A stretch of DNA of 64,000 bases. Source: Theocolax elegans (taxonomy: Eukaryota; Arthropoda; Insecta; Hymenoptera; Cerocephalidae). The notes under the pieces are model-generated. The model had not been told where the DNA came from. It was given only the letters and a program-made list of their open reading frames with translations, and did not search any database. Below, piece by piece: positions 48,149-60,024 of this stretch. How positions within the stretch are numbered: position 1 is the first letter of the stretch; each line of letters begins with the position of its first letter. A program made the position numbers and the translations under genes. The stretch is taken from assembly GCA_026168455.1 (NCBI GenBank), contig CM047431.1, positions 60,036,910-60,100,909 of the forward strand, given 5' to 3'.

Positions 48149-50166
48149 GTTCATTATATCACGTGGATATGAAGAAATAATGATTGAAAAAATAGATAGA
48201 AATCCAGGTATCCTACTAGAAAGGATGGGTCTACTTACAACTACTACTACTCCGTGGAAAATAATACAACAAATTAATTTACAACCTTTCTTCACACGAG
48301 CAGACAATTTAAAGAAGAGTTTGAGATCCTTAGGAGAATTTTGTACAAACTTAAAGGAGTATTGTCAACTGTTACATGCATACTTTTGTATATATGCGTG
48401 TAACTATATATACATGCGTAAATTGGAAAATTTGGTTAATTTATATGTATATATAAATGTTTATAGATATTATATACGCGTGTAAATTTGTAAAATAAGC
48501 GTCCTAAATTAAAATATATAATTTAGATTTGATAAATAAAAAAAAATTAACTACATTAGGCCATTTGCGCGTATATAATATCTATAAACTCAGTCGAACA
48601 TTCAAAATAATATTTCGAATACTAGTACTAAGTTTGAATAGGCCAGAAGAAAGTAAAAAAGCGCTCTACAATGCCAATGTCAGGTAGTGTGAAGTGCAAA
48701 GTTGCACTCTCCCCCTAATTATGACGTCAAACTAATTTGGGGAGAGGTGCATTCCTGCCCACGCTCTTGGCTAAAATTTTCACGGCGTGGCGTCAGTACG
48801 CCAGTAGGCCTTAATTGCGCTAGACGTATAGTTATTTTTCTCTTAAACTTACCTTTGTATAAAATCACGTATATTCAGTTAAATATTCAGCTATCTACTC
48901 AATTAAATATTCAGCTATCTAATCAATTAAATATTCAGTTATATACTCTATTAAAATTCAGATCAATTAGAAAGAAATTTAACCATTGGAAAACTTATAA
49001 TTATACACATATATACTACAGACATCTTGCCGAGATTGATATTCATCAATAATATAAAGAAATTAAACCTGTCGAAAAATAAAATAAATACATATATATA
49101 ATCCAGGCTATTTTGTTGAATCCACATTTAATAAAGTAAATCAATAAACAGGAAGAGTATAACTCACAACGATAAAGGTAAGCATATTTAATTTATCCAT
49201 TAAATTAATGCAGTTTTAAATATCGGATAGAAAGAGAGAGAGAAATAAAAGATATAGTTTTCCTTTTAACTCCCATTGCCAGCGAGTTTTGCTGGAAATC
49301 CTGTATAGGATTTAGATAAAATAAAATAAACAAATTTTCTATTAATGATTAAATTATTATTAATTTAAAATAAACTTTGATGTATATAACATCAACAAAT
49401 GGGTGAATTAAAACAATTATCCGCAAAAATAGAGAGAACGTCAAATGATGTTGATGCTACAATAAATCTTCTACGAGGCCAACACACAAATAATCAAACG
49501 AAAACTCGCAGAGCATTAATTTCAGTAATAGGAAAAATTAGCCATTATTTATTCGGTACACTGGATGAAGCTGTTGAGAAAGAAGTCAAACAGCTAATAG
49601 AAGAGTCTACCAACAAAACTAGCGAATTATCAAAATTACTTGTTAATCAAACTGAGATCATAAACACTGAATTCAGAGTGCTTCATTCTCAAGTAGGAGA
49701 CCTAGAAATAGCAGTCGAAACATTAAGTAAAAAGGAGAAAATAAAACAAAATAGAATATCGTATATAGTAGCATTAGAATTTTTTATTCAAAACGTAGTG
49801 CAATACGAATTAGATGCTTAATTGCTGACAGATGCAGTTCTATTTGCAACGCAAGGTGCCATTCATCCACGAATTTTATCACCAACTCAAGTCGAAAAAT
49901 CGGTAATACAAATATCAGAGACAATCACCGACGCTATATTTCTAATAGCACAGAAAAATACATTGTTCTCAGATATAATTAAGATCTCAGATTTATCAGT
50001 AATATTTGTCAACAGTTACTTAATATACAGAATTGAAATCCCACTAGTAGATTTCACTCGATTCGACCTCATTAGAGCCATACCACTACCTATTGCACAA
50101 AATTTGGCAAATAATACCGATACATTTGCATATATATATGGCCAAGTTATAAATATTTTGCATTAA
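48149..50166 (+). pseudogene. env: env remnant, copy 3 (errantivirus/baculovirus-F-like), interrupted
   Basis: The N-terminal part is identical to copy 1 up to the LTR insertion at 48370. The downstream frame 49399-49821 runs for 140 codons through a KTRR cleavage-like site and the ISHYLFGTLDE signature to a single TAA. It is open again in the same frame at 49822-50166 (114 codons). The second part contains IHPRILSPTQ and IYRIEIPLV motifs typical of the ectodomain. It ends without a transmembrane segment. An acceptor-like AG is at 48147-48148. Confidence 0.75.
48370..49391 (+). mobile_element. 1-kb LTR-type insertion in env copy 3, TSD TCAAC
   Basis: Same element, same target base and same TCAAC duplication (48365-48369, 49392-49396) as in copy 1, so it predates the duplication. 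CRE at 48722-48729; hairpins at 49279-49313. It has one extra ~24-bp repeat (TTAAATATTCAGCTATCT-type) near 48900 compared with copy 1. Confidence 0.75.
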
Positions 50167-50356
50167 ATACTTTGTTAAAAACATATATTCCTATGGATAT
50201 TGAGACCAAAAGTGTTACCATTTATTCGTTCAATCTGACTTCACGCCCTTACTCGTCCAAGTAATTTGACGAGCCACGGTACCCGTAAAGATACCTTCAA
50301 CTCGTGACAAGGGTGTTAATAAAATTTTTTAAGTACTTAATAATAGATTTGCGAAA

Positions 50357-51327
50357 AGAAAATTTTGGCGAATGCTCTTTGATTCATTATTTTTACGGAT
50401 GTACAATGAATATAACTTTTTGCGTTTGTTTATTGCGTTAATAGTAAACGGGATCATGTTGCACACAATACACCGAGAACATTAATTAAAAAATCGAATG
50501 CATATTAAATGTAGGACAATGATACTTGTATATATAATAGAAAATCGTGAAGTAACGACACGCCGAGGTTACGACGAGCAACGACGAAGACACGGAGAAT
50601 TCGATATCAAGTATTGTATCCAATTATAGCCTAAAACCTATACAGAGGAGCAACCTAAGCAGCATATATACATATATCGATCTGGTGCAGAAACTACGTA
50701 CAAATCCATATACTTGTAAATCTACAATCTCTTGCCCCTTACTCACCGAGTAATCCGGTCCACGAATTACGATACTTTCAACACGTACGTAGCGTATATA
50801 TTTCAAATATTCAGATACATTCCTTATCATCAGTGTGTCTTTTACCGAAGCAAGCAATGCGCATTTGTAACCATAGCACTCGTCGAGATAAAATTTTATC
50901 GGTATAGAAACCGGAAATTACATTTAACTTTGACCTTTTTTATTATTACTTAACCTCGCAATAGAGCTTAAACGGTTATCTAGAAAACGCATGGACGTGT
51001 ATACTTTTAATTTTGTAATTTAAAATCTCGAGTAGCAACGATGACTTAAAACAAAACGATTTCGTAAACAATGGCCCGCATTAGTAAAAAATCTGAAACA
51101 AAACGCGAGTTAAACATTTTGCTTAATTATGAGGATTCGTAAAACCGAATGTATATAAGTTTATAAATTAATTATAAATTATATAAATTTGATGATTATA
51201 ATCCAACGGATTTGACCTAAAATTAGTTAGCTCAAAATTGATAAATAAGTATTTGCATTATAAAATACAATTTATTCAATAAAAATAAATAATTATACAT
51301 CGAATAAAAAGTCGAAACGTTTATTCT
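50357..51327. other. AT-rich spacer with an LTR-like remnant
   Basis: 50545-50800 contains GACGAAGACACGGAGAA, TTACTCACCGAGTAATCCG and a CAACACGTACG end, resembling the 3' half of family C LTRs at low identity. The rest shows nothing recognisable. Confidence 0.4.
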
Positions 51328-51402
51328 GTTATGTCCTGAATACTAAAAGTTTAAACCAAACAATGACACCTGTCACTTAGCTAGGACTCGAACCTATGAT
51401 AA
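51328..51402 (-). repeat. Dispersed repeat with tRNA B-box-like end
   Basis: TGTTATGTCCTGAATACTAA...CAATGACACCTGTCAC recurs at 52503-52551 with about 90% identity. On the minus strand, 51382-51402 contains GGTTCGAGTCC, a perfect B box, but no A box is found at tRNA distance. It may be a SINE or LTR end; the family is unknown. Confidence 0.4.
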
Positions 51403-51581
51403 TAAATAAAAGATTTGAATCAATATCAAGTATTGTGTACATTATTCTGTAAAAACATTTAAAAAATAATATGCAATTTTGATGAAAAAATATTATGAAT
51501 TTAAAAATGTGAATTTGACGAATTATTGTTTGATCGAGCATTTTGAAAATTACTTTTTTAACAATTTCTCATTTAGTGAAA

Positions 51582-51720
51582 AATGCGAATTTTACTTCTG
51601 ATCCTGCGTTCCAGATCGATTGTCATATCGAAGACTGGGATCACGAAAATCCTGTACCCCAATGTCAATGGTGTAACAACAAAATTGACACTCCACCACA
51701 ATTAAAAAGAACAATGAAAG
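51582..51720 (+). CDS. Exon-like ORF ending at an LTR insertion
   Basis: After an acceptor-like TTTCTCATTTAG (AG ends 51581), 46 codons read coherently with mixed composition, including DCHIEDWDHENPVPQCQWC, a C-x13-C-x2-C arrangement that could bind zinc. The frame reaches ACAATGAAAG, where the family C LTR inserts. Across the LTR the flanking duplication resumes AAAGTGAATT, in which GTGAAT could have been a donor. No other exon is recognisable, so this may be a host exon, a TE exon, or chance. Confidence 0.3.
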
Positions 51721-52220
51721 TGTTACGTGTGGATACACGTCACGAATGTATTAAAATAAGTAAATAGTTAGTTCGTCGAAAATGCCGACCATCCAGGGCA
51801 TTAAACGGTGCCACGCGACTTCGCAACTCGATCATCGGTGCAACCTGAAGCGCAAGGATCAGCTAAGCGCCCCTCCGATTACACTTGTATATAGGTTACC
51901 AAACTTATATAAAAGAAGACCGTAATAAACAAACAGAAGCGAAAAAGTGAAAAGTGAAGAGAGAAGACAGAAGTGACATTTTACGAGTGGGTACAACGCG
52001 AAGACACGGAGACACGATATCGCCAGGATCGTTTTCCCTACAGCCTTACCAACCAAACGCAAGCCAACCAAAGCACTTATACAAGGATCAACCTGGAGAA
52101 CCTGGAGAACAATAATACAACAACTCACCCGCCTCTTTACGCTTGTACTCGCTGAGTTTTGGATTCAACGAGCCGCGGTATCCACGAAAACGATATAGAC
52201 GTTACCGTCCAAACGTAACA
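51721..52220. mobile_element. Solo LTR, family C, TSD AAAG
   Basis: Begins TGTTACGTGTGGATACACG and ends CCGTCCAAACGTAACA; exact AAAG duplication (51717-51720, 52221-52224). 500 bp. It is the uninterrupted reference for the copy at 41906-43084 and the fragment at 36490-36622. Confidence 0.85.
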
Positions 52221-52224
52221 AAAG

Positions 52225-55200
52225 TGAATTTAAATAAAAATTAAATTTTTGTAACTTTTAAATAAATATTTTATAAATTTTCTTAAATGTTATTTATTTC
52301 TTTTATTATTAAAGATTACACAAAATTAAATGATAATTTTTAATATTTATTGATATGTTAAAATAATTAACACAGTTTCTAAAATACTTTCTAAAATATT
52401 GTTTTATAATTTGCTTTTTATTAGAATTATTTTTACCGACATCATTTGTTCCAATTCTTAAATTTTCCTTTAATAATAGTGTGTTTGTACCGGAACCATT
52501 TGTTATGCCCTGAATACTAAAAGCTTAACCCAAACAATGACGCCTGTCCACGTAATACAAAACGCCAAACACTCCACGTAATATTCGATTCGAGAAACTA
52601 TATCATGATCAATGAAATAACAACCCAAAAAGAAATAACGGTAATCTCTGCGAAAATACATGGTAAAATAATTAATTTACGAAAAAATATAGGTTTTAAT
52701 AAAAGTGCCAAAGTTATTATCTGTATAAATAAATCGTGAGAAACAGATTTGATATAAATTATGAAAATTTCTATTTTGTATAAGAACAATTAATAAATGA
52801 TTCGTTAACATACAAATGGTCCTTATAAAAATAGTAATTTTTATAATTTATGTCAAATATGTCTGAATATTAAAAAAAAACTATCAAAATATTTACATCC
52901 CTTTTCATATTACTTCGCTGAGTACAACGACCTCTTATTTTAAATCAAATATCGACGATATACCTTAAAAAAGTAGACTTGATTTAGAAAACGTAATTAT
53001 CTTGAAACTGCAAGACAAGTACGAAATCAACCAAGAGTTCAAAAGCTCAGATAATGCAAAAAAAAGAAAACCTCATCAACGTGCGGAGAAGACTTCAGTG
53101 AGGGAGGTCATTGGTCTACATCAATCGGAGACACATGTACATATATTTTATATACATATATATATATGCATTTATATATACATCACCGGTTTGCTCATTT
53201 CGACTAAAATCACATCTACACATACGTCAACCGATGTTTCCTCCGAGGCGATACAGAACAGCCTCCGGCTTATTATATATCCGAAGGACGGTGAGGGTGG
53301 TGTATGCGCTATACGCGTACATGTCAAATTTTGCGATGATTACGCTAAACCACCGGGGATTTATTAACCATATATGTATATGTATATGGATCTCTGTGTG
53401 TGTATATATATATATATATTCGCCTATTTTACCAAGCTTGTCAGACATTCCCTTTATTTTCTTTGATAAGCGAATGACTTGTTCTTAATAAGTTTTTTTT
53501 TACTTCGAATTCTTTTCGTTTGCTTTGTACGAGTGTACACACACACATATATACATACACACATACTGGCTGTAAAGCAAATTAAATATGTCATTGACAG
53601 CTTCATGACGTTTCATTTATAATCATCCGTCAAGTAATTTTTACTCATTTTTCAGAAATCAAAGAATTTATAAAATATTAATTTGGCTAAAGACTTCAAA
53701 ATAAAAAGAAGAGATTCTGATCCGTTATTTGTTTTTTTTTTTTCAGCCAATCGACGAAAAATAACATGTTAAATCGAATTATCTATACAAAGTTATTTGG
53801 AAAATTTATTGATATATTTTATAAACAGCTGTAGCAAAAATAAATAGAAATTAATTAATTCGAAATGAAAGAGGTGTATATACATTTACAGAAGCTCCTC
53901 TTCTCGTTTACTATCCGAAAATGTAATATAATATATAATATTGGGGTTTTGTAGGGTTATATTAGTTATCTTAATCCATTCTCATCGAAATAACGAATAA
54001 CAACAAAAACTTGGTGACGTTGAAATAATAATAATGAAAAAGGACTAAAAGTGGTCAACGTGCCCGTAATTAATTTCCAAATAATAGTCTTGAATTCAAA
54101 ATCCTCGATTTTTACTAGAATATACTGTTTAAACAATTACGTGAAAAAAAATGAAAATTTGTATGCTTTGTATATATATATAATAATTATTATTATTATA
54201 ATTTATCTATCTGATATGAATGGTAATTAATTAAACACATTTTGTAACGATGGATACACACTGCATACGCACGGTCACACACGTAAAAAAAGAGAGATAC
54301 GGTTCACAGACACACGTACACAGGTACATACGTGTGTATACAAACATGTATAAATGAAAATTTGAATTCGTAATGTCGGGACTTTGGTTAGCGTATTTGC
54401 ATATTAAATGCGTCTGATTAGATAGCGGTATTATCTACTGGTCGTACGTATACACACACAAAGTTACTTTCACATAACTCATTACGTTCGCACATAATTT
54501 TGGATTAAAATATTTCCTTTTTTTTTTTTTTTTTCTTTTTTCCTTCGTGAACATCATGCACAAGCAAATGTTTTAATTAACTAAGAGTATAAGAGGATGT
54601 ATGTATATTATGATAATTAAAAGAAATAATTAACGTTTATAAATTAAAAAAATACATTATTTATTTTTTATTATTCAAATGTTTATTTATTAATTCAACG
54701 AGTTATACGCGTAATAATATTTACAATCCGATTATACAGAGGATAGACATTATAATACAATAACAAAATATATAAAAGGCCATACTATATGTTACCTGTT
54801 TGCAGGTTCGTAGAAAAAAAGCAGCAAAAAACAAAATCTAAGATAATATCGGTCAACGCAAGTAAGGTTTATAGTATAAAATATGTATTGGACTTCCAGA
54901 TAGACAACGTACCATTCTTTATACTGCAACCATTCGTATACCATTCACCCGTAAGGGTAGCATATACATACAAATAGGACTTCCAGATATTAATCACATT
55001 ATATTTTTAATGTGTCTCTTAAACACACGTTCAAAAATTCATATTATATTATATTTGTATATTTGTAACAATTCCGTTTTTTCAGTTTTGACTTTCTAGT
55101 TTGATACTTAACATTTTTAATATTACTTGGCAAACTGAAAAATTAAAAATTTCAAACAAAAATTATAATCAAATTGTTGAATTAAATATTTAAAAAAAAA

Positions 55201-55422
55201 TTCATTCAGATAGTTTAAAACATAAGGGAAGGTGTGTAATGTATTGATTATTAAAGAAAAATAATATATTTGACAATGACTAAATAAATAATTTTCAGTC
55301 GATAATAATTATTAAAAAAAGGCATAAACTTTCAACCCAAACATCCTAATTAGACTATCAATGTAAAAATCTGAAAAATTTTTGGTATATTAGGATTTTA
55401 TTAAAAATTCATTGCTTTACTT
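52225..55422. other. AT-rich sequence, no recognised gene
   Basis: 52503-52551 repeats the element at 51328. 53.0-53.5 kb has overlapping ORFs on both strands built partly of TATATACA simple sequence. AC/TA microsatellites occur at 53400-53420 and 53535-53570. Nothing else recognised. Confidence 0.45.
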
Positions 55423-55787
55423 TGTCACGTAAACACAGGTAAACCTAGATCGACGTACATTGAACCGCGAACCCTTTCGCAATCGAACGTACCGCTCGGA
55501 AATCGCGAGTAAGCGCGCATCAGCAAAAGCCTCGCGCGCGGAACGCACAAAATCGCCACCTTGCACTACGTACACAATCCATAAACTCCCACCCGCGAGA
55601 ATCTGAGATATAACTAGGTCAATTATTGACACATCAAATTAACGAGTAAGGAATCATTCGTACCTCAAGTAGAAACCAATTATCTCGCGACAAGAGCGGT
55701 TGCTTCCGATCCTTCAATAGTGCTTGCGTTTAGTTACGTAGCCAACCGCAATCCTTACTCACACACACACACTCACTGTACGTGACA
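55423..55787. mobile_element. Solo LTR, family B, TSD ACTT
   Basis: Same family as 33063 and 36096; the ~6 bases after TGTCACGTA differ. Exact ACTT duplication (55419-55422, 55788-55791). Confidence 0.85.
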
Positions 55788-55857
55788 ACTTATAAAAAAA
55801 ATATAAAACTGACCTTTTCTAAGAATCGCTGAATTCTTAAAAATTCCAATGCATATA

Positions 55858-56417
55858 TGCTGTGACGTACAATCGAATAAACGTCCGATCCTCATGTATA
55901 CCCTCGATCCGCGATTACGCAGCTAAAGCCTGACGACATGTTGGATCCGGTCCGAACGGAAACGAGCACCGTTCACAGAGTTTCGATGGAAAAATAGCCG
56001 AGTTTACACGGCAAGGAAATGTTGACTCCAGGAGCCTCCCACCACAGGCAGAAGTCGAGGAGCCGATCCGCCAAAACCCGAACAGAATTGAATTAGAGTC
56101 AAGATGAGACTGACATCCAAGAAACCGACCAAAACCTTAACCGATCAGACGTTCCAAGAGGATTAGCTACTCACAGTCGACACGATATCACAATATATTA
56201 TACAGACACTTAACACACCGAGAACTTTCTTTCAAGCTGGGGAGAATAAATAATATACATGCATACAGAAAGGCCTTTATTTAGTGCTAAGAAGAATAAA
56301 GAATAATCAAGGGACATCCCTTATTATTCGAACCGGTCCTCCAATCGTGCTTACCAGTTTCGGTTGGTGGCAAACCGCAACTCGAACTCCACACAATCCT
56401 AAGTTACGTACGTAACA
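55858..56417 (+). mobile_element. Solo LTR-like segment
   Basis: Begins TGCTGTGACGTACAATCG and ends GTTACGTACGTAACA. ATATA precedes and follows, a possible 5-bp duplication in AT-rich DNA. An AATAAAGAATAA polyadenylation-like signal suggests plus orientation. Confidence 0.6.
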
Positions 56418-56547
56418 ATATATAATTCCTTTTTGTAAATTAAGTAGCAGATTATTACTATTTCTATATACCTGATTCGTTATTTATCGATGACGTTGAT
56501 AGTACCAAGAAAAAGCTCAAAAATTGGAGAAAAAATATGGCGAATGG

Positions 56548-56877
56548 TGTCACGTACGATTCAAGACCGGCTTGAATCAATGACCAAAATTGCAAAACTC
56601 GCGAACCGTTGCTGCACGCGCTATGTCAGCATGGAAAGCGCATTGACCCCCGAAATCATTGATGACAACGACGGAAAATTGCCAACGGGGAACGCGAGCG
56701 CGAACTCGGGCGCGGCATAAAGGCAGATCAAGAGCGCGAAGCGACAAGTAAACACGTACACTCTATTGACGGTTTCTTAAATTGTTAATAAAGAACCAAT
56801 AAGTTACACAATCCGATTCTTCATTGGAGTTCGTCGATTAGACGAACCAACGGTAGTACCACCCTACGTACGTAACA
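56548..56877 (+). mobile_element. Solo LTR, family A, TSD ATGG
   Basis: Second copy of the LTR at 294-607, with exact ATGG duplication (56544-56547, 56878-56881). The end is CTACGTACGTAACA. The two copies differ by scattered substitutions, so they are older insertions than the gypsy element. Confidence 0.85.
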
Positions 56878-57029
56878 ATGGTAACGGACGGCAAAAGCTA
56901 TACAGGCTTAAAAACAGGATTCTATCAGATATTAAGGGGGTCTCATATTCAATTTTTACCGACCGAGCCAATAGAATGATAGTATGGTTGAAAAATACTT
57001 CAATCTAGATAAATGTAAAGAATTTCGAC

Positions 57030-57262
57030 AAACTAGAAGTTAGGTGCTCTTTCTTTTGTAGCTATGTATCACTGTGCAAAGTTTCTATTTATTATATTGA
57101 GGTATTGAAGAGAAAACCTTGTATGAAAATCACTATCTACAGCGTTCACATAATGAAATTTTCGTTCAAGGTTTTCTCTTACATGCATCAATAAAATGAC
57201 TTGAAACTTTGTATAGAAGTAAATAATTGTTAAATAAAGGGCACCTAACTGTTTGTTTTGCA
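57030..57262. mobile_element. Small foldback element
   Basis: Inverted arms: AGTTAGGTGCTCTTT at 57039 against AAAGGGCACCTAACT ending 57250, continuing through GCAAAGTTTC and AGAGAAAACCTTG. Loop near 57140. No ORF. Confidence 0.65.
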
Positions 57263-57302
57263 TAGTTTTGCAAAACTAAAAGTAGTCTTATTATCATTAT
57301 TG

Positions 57303-57717
57303 GCGAGTGTCTTATTCAATCACAAATTTAAATTTCGCGCCACAAAATATCAAACGAAAAAACAACAAATTTACTTATAACAATCATTAAAAACAAATTT
57401 ACGCAAACTCAGGAGTTAGTTGCCCTCCGTTATGTAATTATCTTGCAGTTTACAAAGTTTCAAGTTATTATAACGATACGTCTCCGAAAAAACCTTGAAA
57501 AATATAAGAAAATTGTTCTTTTCAAGGTTTTCTCGGCGACATATTGTTATAATTAAATGAAACTTTGTAAAATAATAGATAATTACATAACGGAGGGCAA
57601 CTAACTCTTGATTTTGCGTAAATTTATTATTAATTGTTATAAGTAAATTAGTTGTTTTTTCGTCTGCTATTTTGTGGCGCGAAAGTTGAATTTTTAATTG
57701 TGTATAATACCCTCTTA
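57303..57717. mobile_element. Foldback element related to its neighbour
   Basis: Arms meet around 57520: CGCGCCACAAAAT, CGAAAAAACAACAAATTTACT, GAGTTAGTTGCCCTCCGTTA and AAACCTTGAAAA are mirrored on the right. Ends are AT-rich and imprecise. It shares the AGTTAG-TGC and AAACCTTG cores with 57030-57262, so both belong to one family; a single arm occurs at 62457-62640. Confidence 0.7.
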
Positions 57718-58458
57718 ATGATCAAATCATTATCATGATTCTTTTTTTAATTTGATGTAGCATACAATAGTATCAACAACGGTGTGGTTTAACTTATAAA
57801 TAAAAAATAATTTCCGTAAGAAATATAATTCACTTTTTGATATGTTGTTCAAAATATATTGTTTGGATCTCGGGCGCAAATTTTGCGTTTTCGTGGTAAG
57901 ATTTCACACTTGGGCCGGCAAAGCCGCTGCTCCTGCGCTACTCTAACCACTCAAGGTGCAAAATTTCATTATGCGCCCTCGATGCAAAAAGTACTATTAT
58001 TGTTTATTTTTTTTTCACCAAATTTTTTCGATTTTTTAAATATAAAATGCAGTTGACAGATAGATCAACTTCTGTCGCGTATCCAAAACACGTAGTGCGC
58101 ATGCGCTTCTGCCTTTTTTCTTTATGCGTCGGTTGTAAAAAAGAACGCACTGCCGCTTTTGTTAATAACCCGATTGAGATACTGTATTTTATTACTATTT
58201 TTTTGTCAATTTTGATAGTTTAATGCTTCATATGCAAAATCTGTAAATTTTTGCTTTAAATATTAATAAAGAAAGTATTTTCTTAACAAAGACCTCGAAT
58301 GACCTCCGTCGCTAATTACCATTGATTTGGAAGCATAAAAGACCGACGTTAAAATAATAATAATAATAATAATAAAAATAAACGAAGTCACAATTATGCT
58401 TGAAAAAAAAATTATCTCAACTCCAGATCATCATACAGCAATCAGTAATAGCTTCAAA
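57718..58458. other. No gene; AAT microsatellite
   Basis: Includes (AAT)n at about 58351-58373. The short ORF at 57859-58056 has no motif. Confidence 0.45.
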
Positions 58459-59859
58459 TTTGCAGAAAAATCTTAGTAATTTTATAGTCAATATGTAGAT
58501 TCGATATAAAAAAGTTTCTCATGGTATTTTTAATTGTTAAGATATCTTAAATTTCAAGGTCACTTTTAAACAAATTGCGATTAAATAATCAACTTTTCAT
58601 TCATAGTACATTACAGTACAACACTTGAAGAGTAAAATATGCCAAAACAGAACTATGTAGGATGCCTGTACGGTGTTAAAATTAAATTTTCCGGAAACGT
58701 CTTTTTGCATAATAAATAGAATTATCTAAAAACTACTAAATATTTGGGGATAAAATTTATACCTGTTTTAAGCCAACGAAGACCTTTAATAATTTAAGTA
58801 TGTAGAAGCAATAAGTATTAAATTATATAAAATTGAAAACATGGCTTATACTGACAGTTTTTTGTTTATTGCACAAAAACTAATAAACAAAATTAAATTT
58901 AACAAGGCTAAATTTGTAGATAATTTACAGGCCTACAAATAAGTATTCTTTACTTTTTTCAATAGGAATAACGGTTTCAAAGTTACAAGCGAAAAACCTG
59001 TTTTTTGTACTTCTCAAATTATTTAAACAACGTTCCATCACCTGCAACTGACCGCAAACATGTACCCCAATATCCTGACACACTCCCCTACAACTTCCAA
59101 TATTAAAACTGCCTCTTAAAATTTTTTTGAAAAAAGTCTAATTTGCCTAAGGTTATAACACTAGCCACTAAATTTACAATATCTAGGGTTTTAAATTAAA
59201 TTGTTAATAACTTTTTCTAGACGCATTTTTAAAGATAACACCCTCGGAATTCGTGATAAGGATACCTAAAATAATCCTAGAAATTTTGGGTTTGTATATG
59301 TTTCGAAAAAAACTATTTTAATATATTAAAAATTGATAACATAAAACACAACATTTCGACATAATCATAAGGTATTTCATACTTACTTATAATTGTAAAA
59401 GTAGGAGAACGGAAATTTAGAAATATTTCCAATATTATTAAACGTTTAATAATTGTATTATAAATCATCTGCACTGGCAGGATTCAATTATACATTAATT
59501 TCAAGCAAGTGTATTGTCTCTTATTCTTACGTAATGTAACCATCACTGCCAATACGCTATCTGCAGAGGTCAATTTCTACTCTTTTACGTTACTACAGTT
59601 GGTATCTTGCAGTGCGGTACCATTGATGCCATAATAATACAAGCGTTCAGTAAAATCCCTAGACTATACTTTTTAAGTTTCATATATTCATAGGCTTACT
59701 TATATTTCAATAGAAAAGTACAAAATACTGCAGTTTACTGTAATAGTTGAAATAGATATGTTTTTAATTATTTCTAATTAAGAATATTTTGGTGAATGAT
59801 GAAAAAATCAATGTAATATTGAATTGCCCAATATTTGTGTTATATATATATATATATAT
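58459..59859. repeat. 1.38-kb direct repeat, unit A
   Basis: From TTTGCAGAAAAATC to GAATTGCCCAATATTTG plus a TA run; repeated at 60019-61407 with few differences (a small number of substitutions and one-base indels). Non-coding as far as can be seen. Confidence 0.9.
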
Positions 59860-60024
59860 GGGTGGTTCTCCGTGACATCGAAGATGAAAAAAATAAATAT
59901 TGCTATAACTGTGGGAATATGTTTTAGAGGTATCCAGTAGTTCTCCTGAATTTTTTCAGATTTTTTCTGGGCCATTATTTTAAATTACAGAGAGTCAAAG
60001 TTGACATTTTAGCACTTTTTTGCA
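59860..60024. mobile_element. 165-bp truncated foldback between the direct repeats
   Basis: Matches 12719-12883 of the 1.6-kb foldback with a few substitutions, then breaks at TTTTTTGCA straight into unit B. TTTGCA is shared by the foldback and the unit, a microhomology junction. Confidence 0.85.

Larger units (their letters stand above)
47887..50356 (+). repeat. env repeat unit 3 (with LTR insertion)
   Basis: Starts AAAATTTAAATAATTTAATT directly after unit 2's right edge, so units 2 and 3 are in tandem. It lacks the ~90 bases that precede this point in units 1 and 2. Right edge near TTGCGAAAA (about 50356). Confidence 0.85.

Noticed and set aside
51382..51402. tRNA gene from the perfect B box GGTTCGAGTCC
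   Set aside because: No A box or acceptor stem at the right distance upstream on the minus strand; only the 3' part is tRNA-like.
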